A stretch of DNA of 64,000 nt from Bacteroidia bacterium. Its GTDB lineage: Bacteria > Bacteroidota > Ignavibacteria > SZUA-365. Positions 23,913 to 31,753 of this stretch are shown here, one piece after another. Made by a program: the position numbers and the translations under genes. The notes under the pieces are model-generated. The model was not told where the DNA came from. It did no database searches and saw only the letters and a list, made by a program, of their open reading frames with translations. Within the stretch, counting starts at the first letter, position 1, and every line of letters begins with the position of its first letter. The stretch is from the NCBI GenBank assembly GCA_027493955.1, contig JAOSJT010000001.1, forward strand, positions 5,070,552-5,134,551. The letters are read 5' to 3'.

Positions 23913-24526
23913 GCGCACATTGTACCGCCACCCCGCTGCCGCAGCTCACCGACAAAGTGGCGACGCTCGCATCACGCGTCGACGGACACGTCAAGAAGAT
24001 GGGAGCCAAGCTGGACACCCCTTCCCGGATTCAACCGCCGCTGTCGGTTGAATTCACAGGCTCGACCAGTTGGCCAATAAATCTGTCGGCGCTTCTGGAG
24101 ACGCTTCCGCGCAGTTTCACCCTCGGCTGGTCCCATTATGTCGAATTGCTCACGATCAACGACACCGCCGAACGTCGTTTCTACGAGATCGAAGCCGACA
24201 CCAACCAGTGGAGCGTCCGCGAACTCACCCATCAGTATCTCGGCCAGATGCAGATCTATGTGAATTATTTCGACCGCCACGTGAAGCTGCCGGAGGAACT
24301 CCCCACCATCGGCATCGCCCTATGCCACCGGAAAAACGACGCCCTCGTGGAACTCACTCTGCCTAAAGACGCCAATATCTTCGCCTCCAAATACCAGCTT
24401 TACCTGCCGTCCAAAGAGGAACTGAAAGCCCGCTTGAAAAGGATCACGGAGGAGCTTGAACACGGCTCACGCGGTGACGCGGAGAGTGTGGAGAATGGAG
24501 AGTTGAAAATGGAGAATGGAGAATGA
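23909..24526 (+). pseudogene. chimera: duplicated hsdM tail fused to internally deleted YhcG/DUF1016 nuclease
   Basis: The first ~30 codons (ATPLPQLTDKVATLASRVDG, then HVKKMGAK) are a second copy of the HsdM C-terminus. The rest matches YhcG/DUF1016 proteins in two pieces: LGWSHYVELLTINDTAERRF up to SVRELTHQ, then directly LGQMQIYVNYFDRHVKLPEE to KYQLYLPSKEEL. In intact family members more than a hundred residues, including the PD-(D/E)XK active centre, lie between those pieces. They are missing here although the frame is kept. The product may be made but should lack nuclease activity. It overlaps hsdS by ATGA, so it may still couple translation to hsdS. Confidence 0.7.
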
Positions 24527-24569
24527 AAGTCAACAATAATTCTCAATTCTCCACTGTCCATTCTCCATT
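24508..24569 (+). promoter_or_regulatory. inverted repeat sequestering the hsdS ribosome-binding site
   Basis: AATGGAGAATGGA (24508-24520) is a perfect 13-bp inverted repeat of TCCATTCTCCATT (24557-24569), with the hsdS start codon (24523) in the 36-nt loop. The best-spaced ribosome site, GGAG at 24511-24514, lies inside the left arm. Folding would hide it, so hsdS translation may depend on ribosomes arriving from the overlapping upstream frame. The structure is directly visible; the regulatory effect is inferred. Confidence 0.5.
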
Positions 24570-25857
24570 GATCCCGCCCGGCTATAAACAAACCGAGGTG
24601 GGCGTCATTCCGGAGGATTGGGAGGTAGCCCACCTTGGCGACTTGAAGCCGTTCGTCACGAGTGGTTCACGCGGTTGGGCCTCCTATTATTCCGAACGAG
24701 GCGACCTGTTCGTCCGGATCACGAATCTTTCTCGCACGAGCATCTACCTTGACCTCACCGAATGCAAATTTGTAAGACTGCCACCGGAAGCGAGAGAAGG
24801 TGTTCGCACACAACTAATCGAGAACGACGTTCTGATTTCCATCACCGCCGACATCGGAATCGTGGGATACGTCAACGCAAGCGTGCCCTCTCCAGCTTAC
24901 ATCAATCAACACATCGCCCTCGTGCGTTTTGATTCCTCAAAAACGAGCGGGAAGTTTGTGAGCTACTTTCTGGCATCGGAAAAGCCGCAGAATCTTTTCC
25001 GAGCCTCAACGGATACGGGCGCAAAAGCTGGGATGAGTCTGCTGACGGTGCGGAAAATCCAAACGGCACTTCCTCCCCTTCCCGAACAACGCGCCATCGC
25101 TACGGCGTTGAGCGATGTCGATGAGCTGCTGAACGGGCTGGACCGTCTCATCGCCAAGAAGCGTGACCTCAAACAAGCTGCTATGCAGCAACTCCTCACC
25201 GGACAAACCCGCCTCCCTGGCTTCAAGGGCGAGTGGGAGGTGAAGCGGCTGGGGGACTTGTTCAACTTCAGCGGTGGCTATCCAGCCTCCCGTGACCAGT
25301 TATCAACGGAAGGCCATTGTTACTTGCACTACGGCGACATCCACGGTTCAACGAAGACGTACATTGATACCGATGCCGACTTTCAGGACATTCCGAAGCT
25401 CGATATCCCACTGAAGCGCGTGTCGTCCACATCACTACTAAATGATGGCGATGTTGTCTTCGTTGACGCCTCAGAAGATGATTCAGGCACGAGCAAACAC
25501 GTCGTCGTCATGAACAAGGCCAAGAAGCCTTTCATCTCTGGTCTTCACACCATTGTCGCGAAGAGCAAGACAGACGAGTTGGCCCATGAGTATCGGCGCT
25601 ATTGTTTTCGAACGCTTGTGATCCAGCAGCAATTTCTTTTTTACTCCGTGGGCACGAAGGTCACGGGGATCAGTAAAAGCAACATCCCCAAGCTGACGCT
25701 TTCATTTCCCTCCCTCACCGAACAAACCGCCATCGCCGAAGTTCTGTCGGACATGGATGCGGAGCTGACGGGGTTGGAGGAGCGACGGGAGAAGACCCGC
25801 GCCCTCAAGCAGGCAATGATGCAGGAGTTACTCACTGGTAGGACGAGGCTCGTATGA
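24523..25857 (+). CDS. hsdS: type I restriction-modification specificity subunit HsdS
   Basis: This 444-residue protein has two target-recognition domains. Each begins with a W-E-V-x-x-L-G-D-L motif (PEDWEVAHLGDLKPF near residue 27; GEWEVKRLGDLFNFSGGY near 235) and is followed by a conserved helical spacer (LPEQRAIATALSDVDELLNG near 185; LTEQTAIAEVLSDMDAELTG near 405). The tail ends ALKQAMMQELLTGRTRLV. HsdS directs the HsdM/HsdR complex to a bipartite DNA target; the target cannot be read from sequence. Start 24523 overlaps the preceding stop. The 3' end overlaps the next gene by ATGA, and degraded copies of this same 3' end recur at 27538, 28590 and 30768. Confidence 0.93.
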   Translation: MKVNNNSQFSTVHSPLIPPGYKQTEVGVIPEDWEVAHLGDLKPFVTSGSRGWASYYSERGDLFVRITNLSRTSIYLDLTECKFVRLPPEAREGVRTQLIENDVLISITADIGIVGYVNASVPSPAYINQHIALVRFDSSKTSGKFVSYFLASEKPQNLFRASTDTGAKAGMSLLTVRKIQTALPPLPEQRAIATALSDVDELLNGLDRLIAKKRDLKQAAMQQLLTGQTRLPGFKGEWEVKRLGDLFNFSGGYPASRDQLSTEGHCYLHYGDIHGSTKTYIDTDADFQDIPKLDIPLKRVSSTSLLNDGDVVFVDASEDDSGTSKHVVVMNKAKKPFISGLHTIVAKSKTDELAHEYRRYCFRTLVIQQQFLFYSVGTKVTGISKSNIPKLTLSFPSLTEQTAIAEVLSDMDAELTGLEERREKTRALKQAMMQELLTGRTRLV

Positions 25858-26915
25858 AGACCCACATCGTTGGCGGAAAGACATACAGGCTGCCCAATGC
25901 ACTCAGCGATTTTCAGACGAAGATGTTCGTGCATCTGATCGACTGGAAGCGGGCATACATCACGGATGATCCCGGCTATTACGAAAGAAAGGGCATGAAG
26001 TTTGCCTACGACGCGATACTTCCGGAAGACTATGAGCGCGATGAAAACATGCAGCACGTATACGAACCGGCCCGGGCGCAGCTTGCGTCGCATCGAGAGG
26101 TCAACGATTTTCGGATTCACGAGCATTTCTATCACATGGCCAGCTCGCAGGCGGCGAACATCAACCTCTTCCTGCCGATTCTGCACCATCCCAATGCCAG
26201 TGCCATCCTCGCGGGTATCAACGGCGCCCCGCCAGACTTCGTGACGCTGGCCACTGATGCACTCGACCATGGTTATTGCCTCGAGTTCTGGGGCGGAAAT
26301 TTCGGAAAGAACAAGAAGGACAAGGGACCACTGGGAGACAAGTCACCCAGGGCTGGAACCGATTCGGATATCGCCATTGGCTATCTCAATACGCAGGGCG
26401 AGCTGTGTTTCTGGTTGATAGAGCATAAACTGACCGAACTTGAGTTTACCACCTGCGGAGGATCTACAAGCGAGGGGCGGTCAGATAAGGTGCGGCACGA
26501 CTGCAAACGTGGGTTCACATATCTTCTGGGAAACAAGAGCAGCTGTTACTATCACGACATGTGCGGGTACGCATATTGGAACATTACTGAGAGGAATGCG
26601 GCATTCTTCGCGAATCCCCCGGGCGATGACAAGTGCCCCTTCAAAGGTGGCATGAACCAGTTATGGCGCAATCAGCTTCTGGGACTCGCGATTGAAAACG
26701 AAGGGACCGATTTCAGGCACGCCCATTTCTCCGTTGTGCGCCACCCAAAGAACAAAGCTCTCGACCAGTCGCTGAATGCCTACAAGCACCTGATCGCCGA
26801 CAATCCAAAATTCTCCAACTTTACTTCCGAGTCGGTTATCAGGTCCGCAGAAGAACACGGCGATGCCAGCCTTATAACCTGGGCCCAATGGTACCGGGAT
26901 CTTTACATGTTGTGA
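25854..26915 (+). CDS. putative PD-(D/E)XK endonuclease (PGN_0703-like), RM-cargo gene
   Basis: This 353-residue protein carries a nuclease-like core: GTDSDIAIGYLNTQGELCFW at about residues 166-185, followed by LIEHKLTE (E189-x-K191). The D...E-x-K arrangement is that of PD-(D/E)XK nucleases. Flanking cysteines and histidines (CGGSTSEGRSDK, CKRGFTYLLG, YHDMCGYAYW) may bind zinc. The closest family I recall is the PGN_0703-like putative restriction endonucleases; that assignment is from memory of motifs, not a search. The ATG overlaps the hsdS stop (ATGA). It is the first of several unrelated genes between hsdS and hsdR and probably acts as an accessory nuclease. Confidence 0.65.
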   Translation: MKTHIVGGKTYRLPNALSDFQTKMFVHLIDWKRAYITDDPGYYERKGMKFAYDAILPEDYERDENMQHVYEPARAQLASHREVNDFRIHEHFYHMASSQAANINLFLPILHHPNASAILAGINGAPPDFVTLATDALDHGYCLEFWGGNFGKNKKDKGPLGDKSPRAGTDSDIAIGYLNTQGELCFWLIEHKLTELEFTTCGGSTSEGRSDKVRHDCKRGFTYLLGNKSSCYYHDMCGYAYWNITERNAAFFANPPGDDKCPFKGGMNQLWRNQLLGLAIENEGTDFRHAHFSVVRHPKNKALDQSLNAYKHLIADNPKFSNFTSESVIRSAEEHGDASLITWAQWYRDLYML

Positions 26916-26920
26916 TAGTA

Positions 26921-27475
26921 ATGAATACCAAACCTTTTACAATAGAACAGCATAAGCACCGTCACGCCGCATGGGCAGCTTCCACGGCAGCCAGAGCCAG
27001 CAAGCTTTGTCGCTTCAGTGTTGAGAAAGGCATCGCCATTCTTGACGCGTGCGGCTTCGATAGCAGGTTTGCGAGTCCGGACCAATTGCCTGCCGACGTG
27101 AATATCGATAAGACTCACAGGAAGTGGCGGGAGACCGCAGTTGCTGCGGCTTGCGATATCGGCGTGGAGGGTTTTACCCATGGTGTGGCGGCCAAGCTCA
27201 TCAATTGTTACCTGAATACCCGTTTCGTCTGTGGTGGCCATCACGAACACAAGCGCGTAATGTGTCTGCATCCACCAATTGATGATCTGGTACTAAAAGC
27301 ATTAGCTGACAAGGATTTTGGCGGTCAGGCAAAGCAGTGGCGTATCTTACGCAGTAAGCGTTGGTCAAAGTTTGACTCCGACACATACCAGGATGTGATT
27401 GATCTGCTGCGGCACTCATTGCCCGCCGGTGAGCCACTTTGGAAAATCGAAGAATATTGGCAGGGCCATCAATGA
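26921..27475 (+). CDS. unknown RM-cargo protein
   Basis: This 184-residue protein is of no family I recognise. It is rich in His and Cys (QHKHRHAAWAAS, KLCRFSVEKGIAIL, FVCGGHHEHKRVMCLHPPID) and ends with an aromatic tail (LWKIEEYWQGHQ). ATG 26921 follows the previous stop by three bases; an in-frame start at 26888 lies inside the previous gene and is rejected. Tight spacing suggests it works with the nuclease before it, as a two-gene cassette. Downstream it runs into an hsdS-tail scar. Confidence 0.55.
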   Translation: MNTKPFTIEQHKHRHAAWAASTAARASKLCRFSVEKGIAILDACGFDSRFASPDQLPADVNIDKTHRKWRETAVAAACDIGVEGFTHGVAAKLINCYLNTRFVCGGHHEHKRVMCLHPPIDDLVLKALADKDFGGQAKQWRILRSKRWSKFDSDTYQDVIDLLRHSLPAGEPLWKIEEYWQGHQ

Positions 27476-27537
27476 GAGATTTTGGAACCGCATTGTTGGT
27501 GAAGTGGCGGGGGGAGACACATACCGACAAACGGGGG

Positions 27538-27600
27538 ATGATGCAGGAATTTCTCGCCGGAAGGACGAGGTCTGTCGCCAGAAAAAGGATATTAAAATAA
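27538..27600 (+). pseudogene. hsdS 3'-end scar 1
   Basis: An in-frame stretch reads MMQEFLAGRTRSVARKRI. The first eleven residues match the HsdS terminus MMQELLTGRTR. No further hsdS sequence is recognisable upstream. It lies directly before the TIR-like gene. Confidence 0.65.
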
Positions 27601-27630
27601 ATATTAACAGGAAAGTAGAGGAATACTTCA

Positions 27631-28458
27631 ATGTCAAAATATGCAACCATCAAATGCTGGAGCCTTACGGATGCCGTTACCGATCCAAAGATTATTACTG
27701 TGAAGGAACCATCACTCCTGCTCATAAAAAAGAGCATCCTGAAACTTGGATATCGCGCATTCGCGATAAACGAAAGGGAAGCCATTGAGAAACAGGCTTG
27801 GTACCCTGATTTTTTATTGGGTAATGAAGTCAGATTCTACATCGATGGCAGCGGTGTGTATCGGTTGGTCAACTGCGATCTGACGGAAAGCGAATTATAC
27901 TTCGAACGACTAAACATCCCTATCGGTCACAAGCCTTGGGTGTTCTACAGTTGGCAATCAGATTACAACTCATCGAGGTCAGCAATTGACGAAGCCATTA
28001 AAGAGGCCATTAATGAAATCAATAAAACATTAAACCCTCGTCAGGAACTTGAGATAGTTTCTGCCACTCGACCAGAAGACGGCGCGAAGGACATCGTGGA
28101 CGCCATTCAAGATAATCTGAATAAGTGTATGCTTGCCGTCTTTGACATTACCAACATCGCACAGGTGGTACGTAAACCGGAGGTGAAGGGAGATGCTGAT
28201 AAGCCAAAGGATGAAGCCAAATGCTACCCGAACCCGAATGTGGTCTTTGAACTGAGTTACGCCTTAGCCCACAAAAATCCTGCCCAGATCGTCCTGGTGA
28301 AGAAGGGACGCAAGAAAGAGCTTAAAGACGACCGAGTGCCGTTCGATTTCGAGCACAACCGCCGACTTGATTATGAGAAGCCGGCGGATCTGAAGCAAAA
28401 ATTGAAAGGAATCATAGTTCAGTATTTTCGCAGCGTGAACTACATCGCAGCCGAATGA
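27631..28458 (+). CDS. TIR-like/nucleotide-binding effector-type protein
   Basis: This 275-residue protein has an N-terminal ~95-residue domain I do not recognise. A domain of the TIR-like nucleotide-binding type follows: KPWVFYSWQSDYN (101-113), IVDAIQDNLNKCMLAVFDIT (155-174), PNPNVVFELSYALA (200-213, with glutamate E207 at the position of the TIR catalytic residue) and IVLVKKGRKKEL. TIR proteins with this layout cleave NAD or make signalling nucleotides in several anti-phage systems. No CD-NTase, Argonaute or Sir2 partner is adjacent, so if it is an effector its trigger is unknown. It sits alone between two hsdS-tail scars. Confidence 0.65.
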   Translation: MSKYATIKCWSLTDAVTDPKIITVKEPSLLLIKKSILKLGYRAFAINEREAIEKQAWYPDFLLGNEVRFYIDGSGVYRLVNCDLTESELYFERLNIPIGHKPWVFYSWQSDYNSSRSAIDEAIKEAINEINKTLNPRQELEIVSATRPEDGAKDIVDAIQDNLNKCMLAVFDITNIAQVVRKPEVKGDADKPKDEAKCYPNPNVVFELSYALAHKNPAQIVLVKKGRKKELKDDRVPFDFEHNRRLDYEKPADLKQKLKGIIVQYFRSVNYIAAE

Positions 28459-28589
28459 GCGATTGAGACGTTGAGGTCAATGCCGAATCGGCACCCTCAC
28501 CACCGTGGCCACCCAATATACTGGTGATACCATGCCTGGAATCCTCAGCTCCGAACGCAAGCCACAAAACCACGCCAACTCCCTGGTAC

Positions 28590-28702
28590 TTACGGATATG
28601 CACACGGAGCTGGCGGGATTGGACCAACAGCGGAATACGATACGTGCTCTCAAGCAAGTCATGATGCACGAATCACTCACAGTAAGGATACATCACGCAT
28701 GA
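28590..28702 (+). pseudogene. hsdS 3'-end scar 2
   Basis: The frame reads LTDMHTELAGLDQQRNTIRA followed by LKQVMMHESLTVR. It parallels the HsdS end (LSDMDAELTGLEERREKTRA, then LKQAMMQELLTGR) over about 37 residues. Its TGA overlaps the next ATG as ATGA, exactly like the true hsdS junction with 25854. The longer open frame starting at 28505 has no hsdS similarity before this point. Confidence 0.8.
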
Positions 28703-30651
28703 AGATTTCTACAATACTCGACCACATTGATAATGGACACATGGCTTTGCCAGAGTTTCAGCGCGGGTACGTCTGGAACCGGGATCAGGTGAGAAGCCTG
28801 TTCGACTCACTCTATCGCCGCCATCCCGTGGGTGGATTGCTCGTGTGGGCAACAGAATCCATGACTGCCACGCATCGCGGCGATGGACCCTTGGCTCCCG
28901 GTGTTGTGAAGTTGCTGCTTGACGGCCAACAAAGGATGACCTCGCTATATGGCGTCGTCAGAGGGACGGCACCGAAATTTTTTGATGGCAACTCGCAGGC
29001 GTTCACCGGGCTCCGATTCCATCTTGAAACGGAAACGTTCGCTTTTTATCAACCCGTGAAAATGCAGGACGATCCTCTTTGGATCGATGTCACACATCTG
29101 ATGAAAAAAGGGATGATCGGACTTGGGGAGTATGTAACGCGCCTCAATATGCTGCCGGACCTTTCTCCAAAGGTGGGTGGTTACGTAGCACGACTCAGCC
29201 GTTTGCTCGGGGTGACCGACATCGAGCTGCATGTTGAAGAAGTGACCGGAGCTGATAAAACATTGGATGTGGTGGTTGATATTTTTAACCGGGTAAACAG
29301 CGGCGGAACCAAGCTCTCCAAGGGTGATCTTGCGTTGGCGAAAATTTGCGCTGATTGGCCGGAGGCGCGCGATACCATGAAGGTTAAACTCAAAGAGTGG
29401 GCCCAGGTCGATTACCATTTCAATCTTGACTGGCTCTTGCGTTCGGTGAATACGGTGCTGACTGGTGAGGCAAAGTTCCAGTATCTGCACGGCAGGAGCG
29501 CTCATGAGATTCAGGATGGTCTAAAACGAGCAATCAAGCATATCGACACGAATTTGAACCTGATCGGTGGACGGTTGGGACTTGATCATGATCAGGTGTT
29601 TTTTGGGCGCTTCGGTGTGCCGGTTATGGTCCGCTACCTCGACAAACGAAACGGACCAATGGGCGAGAATGAGCGGGACAAGCTGTTGTTCTGGTTCGTG
29701 CAGGCGGGTATGTGGGGTCGTTTCTCGGGTTCCACCGAGTCGTTTATTGATCAGGATCTTGCGACGCTTGAAGGTCCAGATGGCGGGTTGGACAAGTTGC
29801 TGGATCAGCTTAGACTTTGGCACGGTGGACTGAGGGTGGAACCTGGGCATTTCACCGGTTGGAGCCTCGGCGCGCGTTTCTATCCAGTGCTGTATATGCT
29901 GACGCGTATGGGGCAGGCCCGCGATTGGGGCACAGGCTTGACGCTTAAGGCCAGTCTGCTCGGAAAGATGAGCAAGCTGGAAGTACATCATATCTTTCCC
30001 AAGGCTGGACTTTATAAACACGGCTACAAGCGTCCGGAGGTCAATGCATTGGGTAATTTCTGTTTCCTGACCAAAGACACCAATCTCAATATCAGTGATA
30101 GACTTCCGGAGGATTACTTCCCGAAGATAGAGGAGGCTCACCCCGGCGCACTTGCGTCGCAGTGGATCCCAATTGACCCTGTGTTATGGAAAATCACGAA
30201 TTTTCGAGACTTCCTCGAAGCCCGGAAATCGTTGCTTGCAGCTGAAGTCAACATGCGTATGGAAGAACTGTTGCATGGTGACAAACGCTGGCTTGAAGGT
30301 CCTGCTGTCCCGGTTCAATCGGTGGTGGACGTTATTGGTGGTATCAGCAGCGAGGAAGAGGAGGCGCAGCTCGGAGAGCTGAACATCTGGATGGAAGACA
30401 GAGGCCTGCCGCCTGGCTTTATGGCGTACGACTATGCAGATCCCGACACGGGCGAGCAGAAAGCGATATTTGATTTGGCGTGGCCTAACGGAATCCAAGA
30501 GGAACTCACTGAACCAGTCGCTGTGCTGTTGAATGAAGGCTCCGAGACGCTCGCAATCGCGAATCAGGCCAGGTTCCGCTGTTTCATTACCGTTGCGGAT
30601 TTCAAACTCTACGTGCAGACAGAGGTTTTAATGGAGGAGTTGATTGCGTGA
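28699..30651 (+). CDS. GmrSD/BrxU-type protein: DUF262 plus HNH (DUF1524-like) domain
   Basis: This 650-residue protein has an N-terminal DUF262 domain with LPEFQRGYVWNRDQVRSLFD near residue 16 and the ParB-like nucleotide-binding signature LDGQQRMTSLYG at about 73-84. A C-terminal HNH region has KLEVHHIFPKAGL (about 427-439) and NALGNFCFLTKDTNLNISDR. Fused DUF262/HNH proteins (GmrSD, BrxU, SspE-like) are nucleotide-dependent nucleases that act on modified phage DNA or complement other systems. Both signatures are intact. Here it sits as cargo in a type I RM locus, its ATG overlapping an hsdS-tail scar. Confidence 0.85.
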   Translation: MKISTILDHIDNGHMALPEFQRGYVWNRDQVRSLFDSLYRRHPVGGLLVWATESMTATHRGDGPLAPGVVKLLLDGQQRMTSLYGVVRGTAPKFFDGNSQAFTGLRFHLETETFAFYQPVKMQDDPLWIDVTHLMKKGMIGLGEYVTRLNMLPDLSPKVGGYVARLSRLLGVTDIELHVEEVTGADKTLDVVVDIFNRVNSGGTKLSKGDLALAKICADWPEARDTMKVKLKEWAQVDYHFNLDWLLRSVNTVLTGEAKFQYLHGRSAHEIQDGLKRAIKHIDTNLNLIGGRLGLDHDQVFFGRFGVPVMVRYLDKRNGPMGENERDKLLFWFVQAGMWGRFSGSTESFIDQDLATLEGPDGGLDKLLDQLRLWHGGLRVEPGHFTGWSLGARFYPVLYMLTRMGQARDWGTGLTLKASLLGKMSKLEVHHIFPKAGLYKHGYKRPEVNALGNFCFLTKDTNLNISDRLPEDYFPKIEEAHPGALASQWIPIDPVLWKITNFRDFLEARKSLLAAEVNMRMEELLHGDKRWLEGPAVPVQSVVDVIGGISSEEEEAQLGELNIWMEDRGLPPGFMAYDYADPDTGEQKAIFDLAWPNGIQEELTEPVAVLLNEGSETLAIANQARFRCFITVADFKLYVQTEVLMEELIA

Positions 30652-30825
30652 TCCCGGTAGGCCAACGCGAATGCGCCACGCAGAACCGCGACACCGCCAT
30701 GTTTGCGGCAAATGCTCATTCGAATTGCCATCCTGGATACCATAAGGGTAATGAGACCCACGTCCCCAAGCAGGCCTTGACACAGGAATTGCTCATCGGA
30801 AAAACCAGACTCATATGAGGTCGTT
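30652..30825 (+). pseudogene. hsdS 3'-end scar 3 (recognisable part 30768-30818)
   Basis: From 30768 the frame reads KQALTQELLIGKTRLI then TGA, matching HsdS KQAMMQELLTGRTRLV. The ~115 bp upstream are not recognisable. The scar ends seven bases before the next start codon. Confidence 0.75.
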
Positions 30826-31752
30826 ATGAAGAAGTACTACTTCCTGAAACTCGGCAAGCAGCACACCCACGCAGCAGAATGCTTCGCCGAGGACTTTATT
30901 GGCATCGATATGGGTATACGGCAGAATGTGTCGGCCGATCTGTCAGATGACTGGTACGGCTTCAATGAGAAGTATCGCCCTGTATTTCTTGCATCCCACC
31001 CCGACCATACCAAGGTAGGTGCAGGGCTTGCATGCGGGGCGATTTGGACGCTGGGAAAGGGGATTCATGAAGGTAACATTGTCCTGTGCAATGACTGGGA
31101 GGGCAACTACCAATTCGCTGAAGTGACGGGCTCGTATGAGTACGTCGCCGATGCAGTCCTTCCGCACCGGCGGCGGGTTCAGTGGATTGGTCAGGCCATC
31201 ACCAAGGATGACATGAGCGAGGCTCTCCGTAAGCCCGTCAGTTTCCCCGGCACTATCTGTGACATCACGCAACATCAGGATGAGATTGAGAGGCTGCTTG
31301 CAGGACTCAGTGCGCCAACCTTATCAATAAATGACGAGACCGTTCTGGACCCTGCGGCGTTTGCGATGGAACGGCATCTGGAAGACTTCCTCGTACAGAA
31401 TTGGGCCCAGACGGAACTTGGGAGAGATTACAACATTTTCGAACAGGATGGGGCCCTGGTTGGTCAGCAGTACCCAACTGATACTGGTCCGCTTGACATC
31501 CTTGCCATCAGGAAGGACAAGTCCGAACTTCTGGTAGTCGAGCTCAAGAAAGGCCGCGCCAGCGATGTCGTTGTGGGGCAGGTCCTTCGCTATATGGGAT
31601 TCGTGCAGGAAGAACTCGCGGAGACCGGGCAGTCTGTCCGCGGTGCCATTATTGCTCTTGAAGACGATAAGCGTATTCGCCGTGCGCTTGCGGTCACACG
31701 GAACATCGATTTCTATCGCTATCAGGTGAGCTTCAAACTGGTGAAGGGTTAG
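30826..31752 (+). CDS. NucS/DUF91-like PD-(D/E)XK nuclease domain protein
   Basis: A 308-residue protein in two parts. Residues 1-150 are an unknown domain (KKYYFLKLGKQHTHAAECFA, then a Trp-rich region). Residues ~170-300 resemble the NucS/DUF91 endonuclease fold: MERHLEDFLVQNW, then TDTGPLDILAIRKDKSELLV (aspartate near 222), VELKKGRASD (E-x-K near 239-241) and GQVLRYMGFVQEEL. The active-site motif is complete. It precedes hsdR by one base and probably supplies an additional nuclease within the locus. ATG 30826 follows TATGAGGTCGTT. Confidence 0.75.
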   Translation: MKKYYFLKLGKQHTHAAECFAEDFIGIDMGIRQNVSADLSDDWYGFNEKYRPVFLASHPDHTKVGAGLACGAIWTLGKGIHEGNIVLCNDWEGNYQFAEVTGSYEYVADAVLPHRRRVQWIGQAITKDDMSEALRKPVSFPGTICDITQHQDEIERLLAGLSAPTLSINDETVLDPAAFAMERHLEDFLVQNWAQTELGRDYNIFEQDGALVGQQYPTDTGPLDILAIRKDKSELLVVELKKGRASDVVVGQVLRYMGFVQEELAETGQSVRGAIIALEDDKRIRRALAVTRNIDFYRYQVSFKLVKG

Positions 31753-31753
31753 C

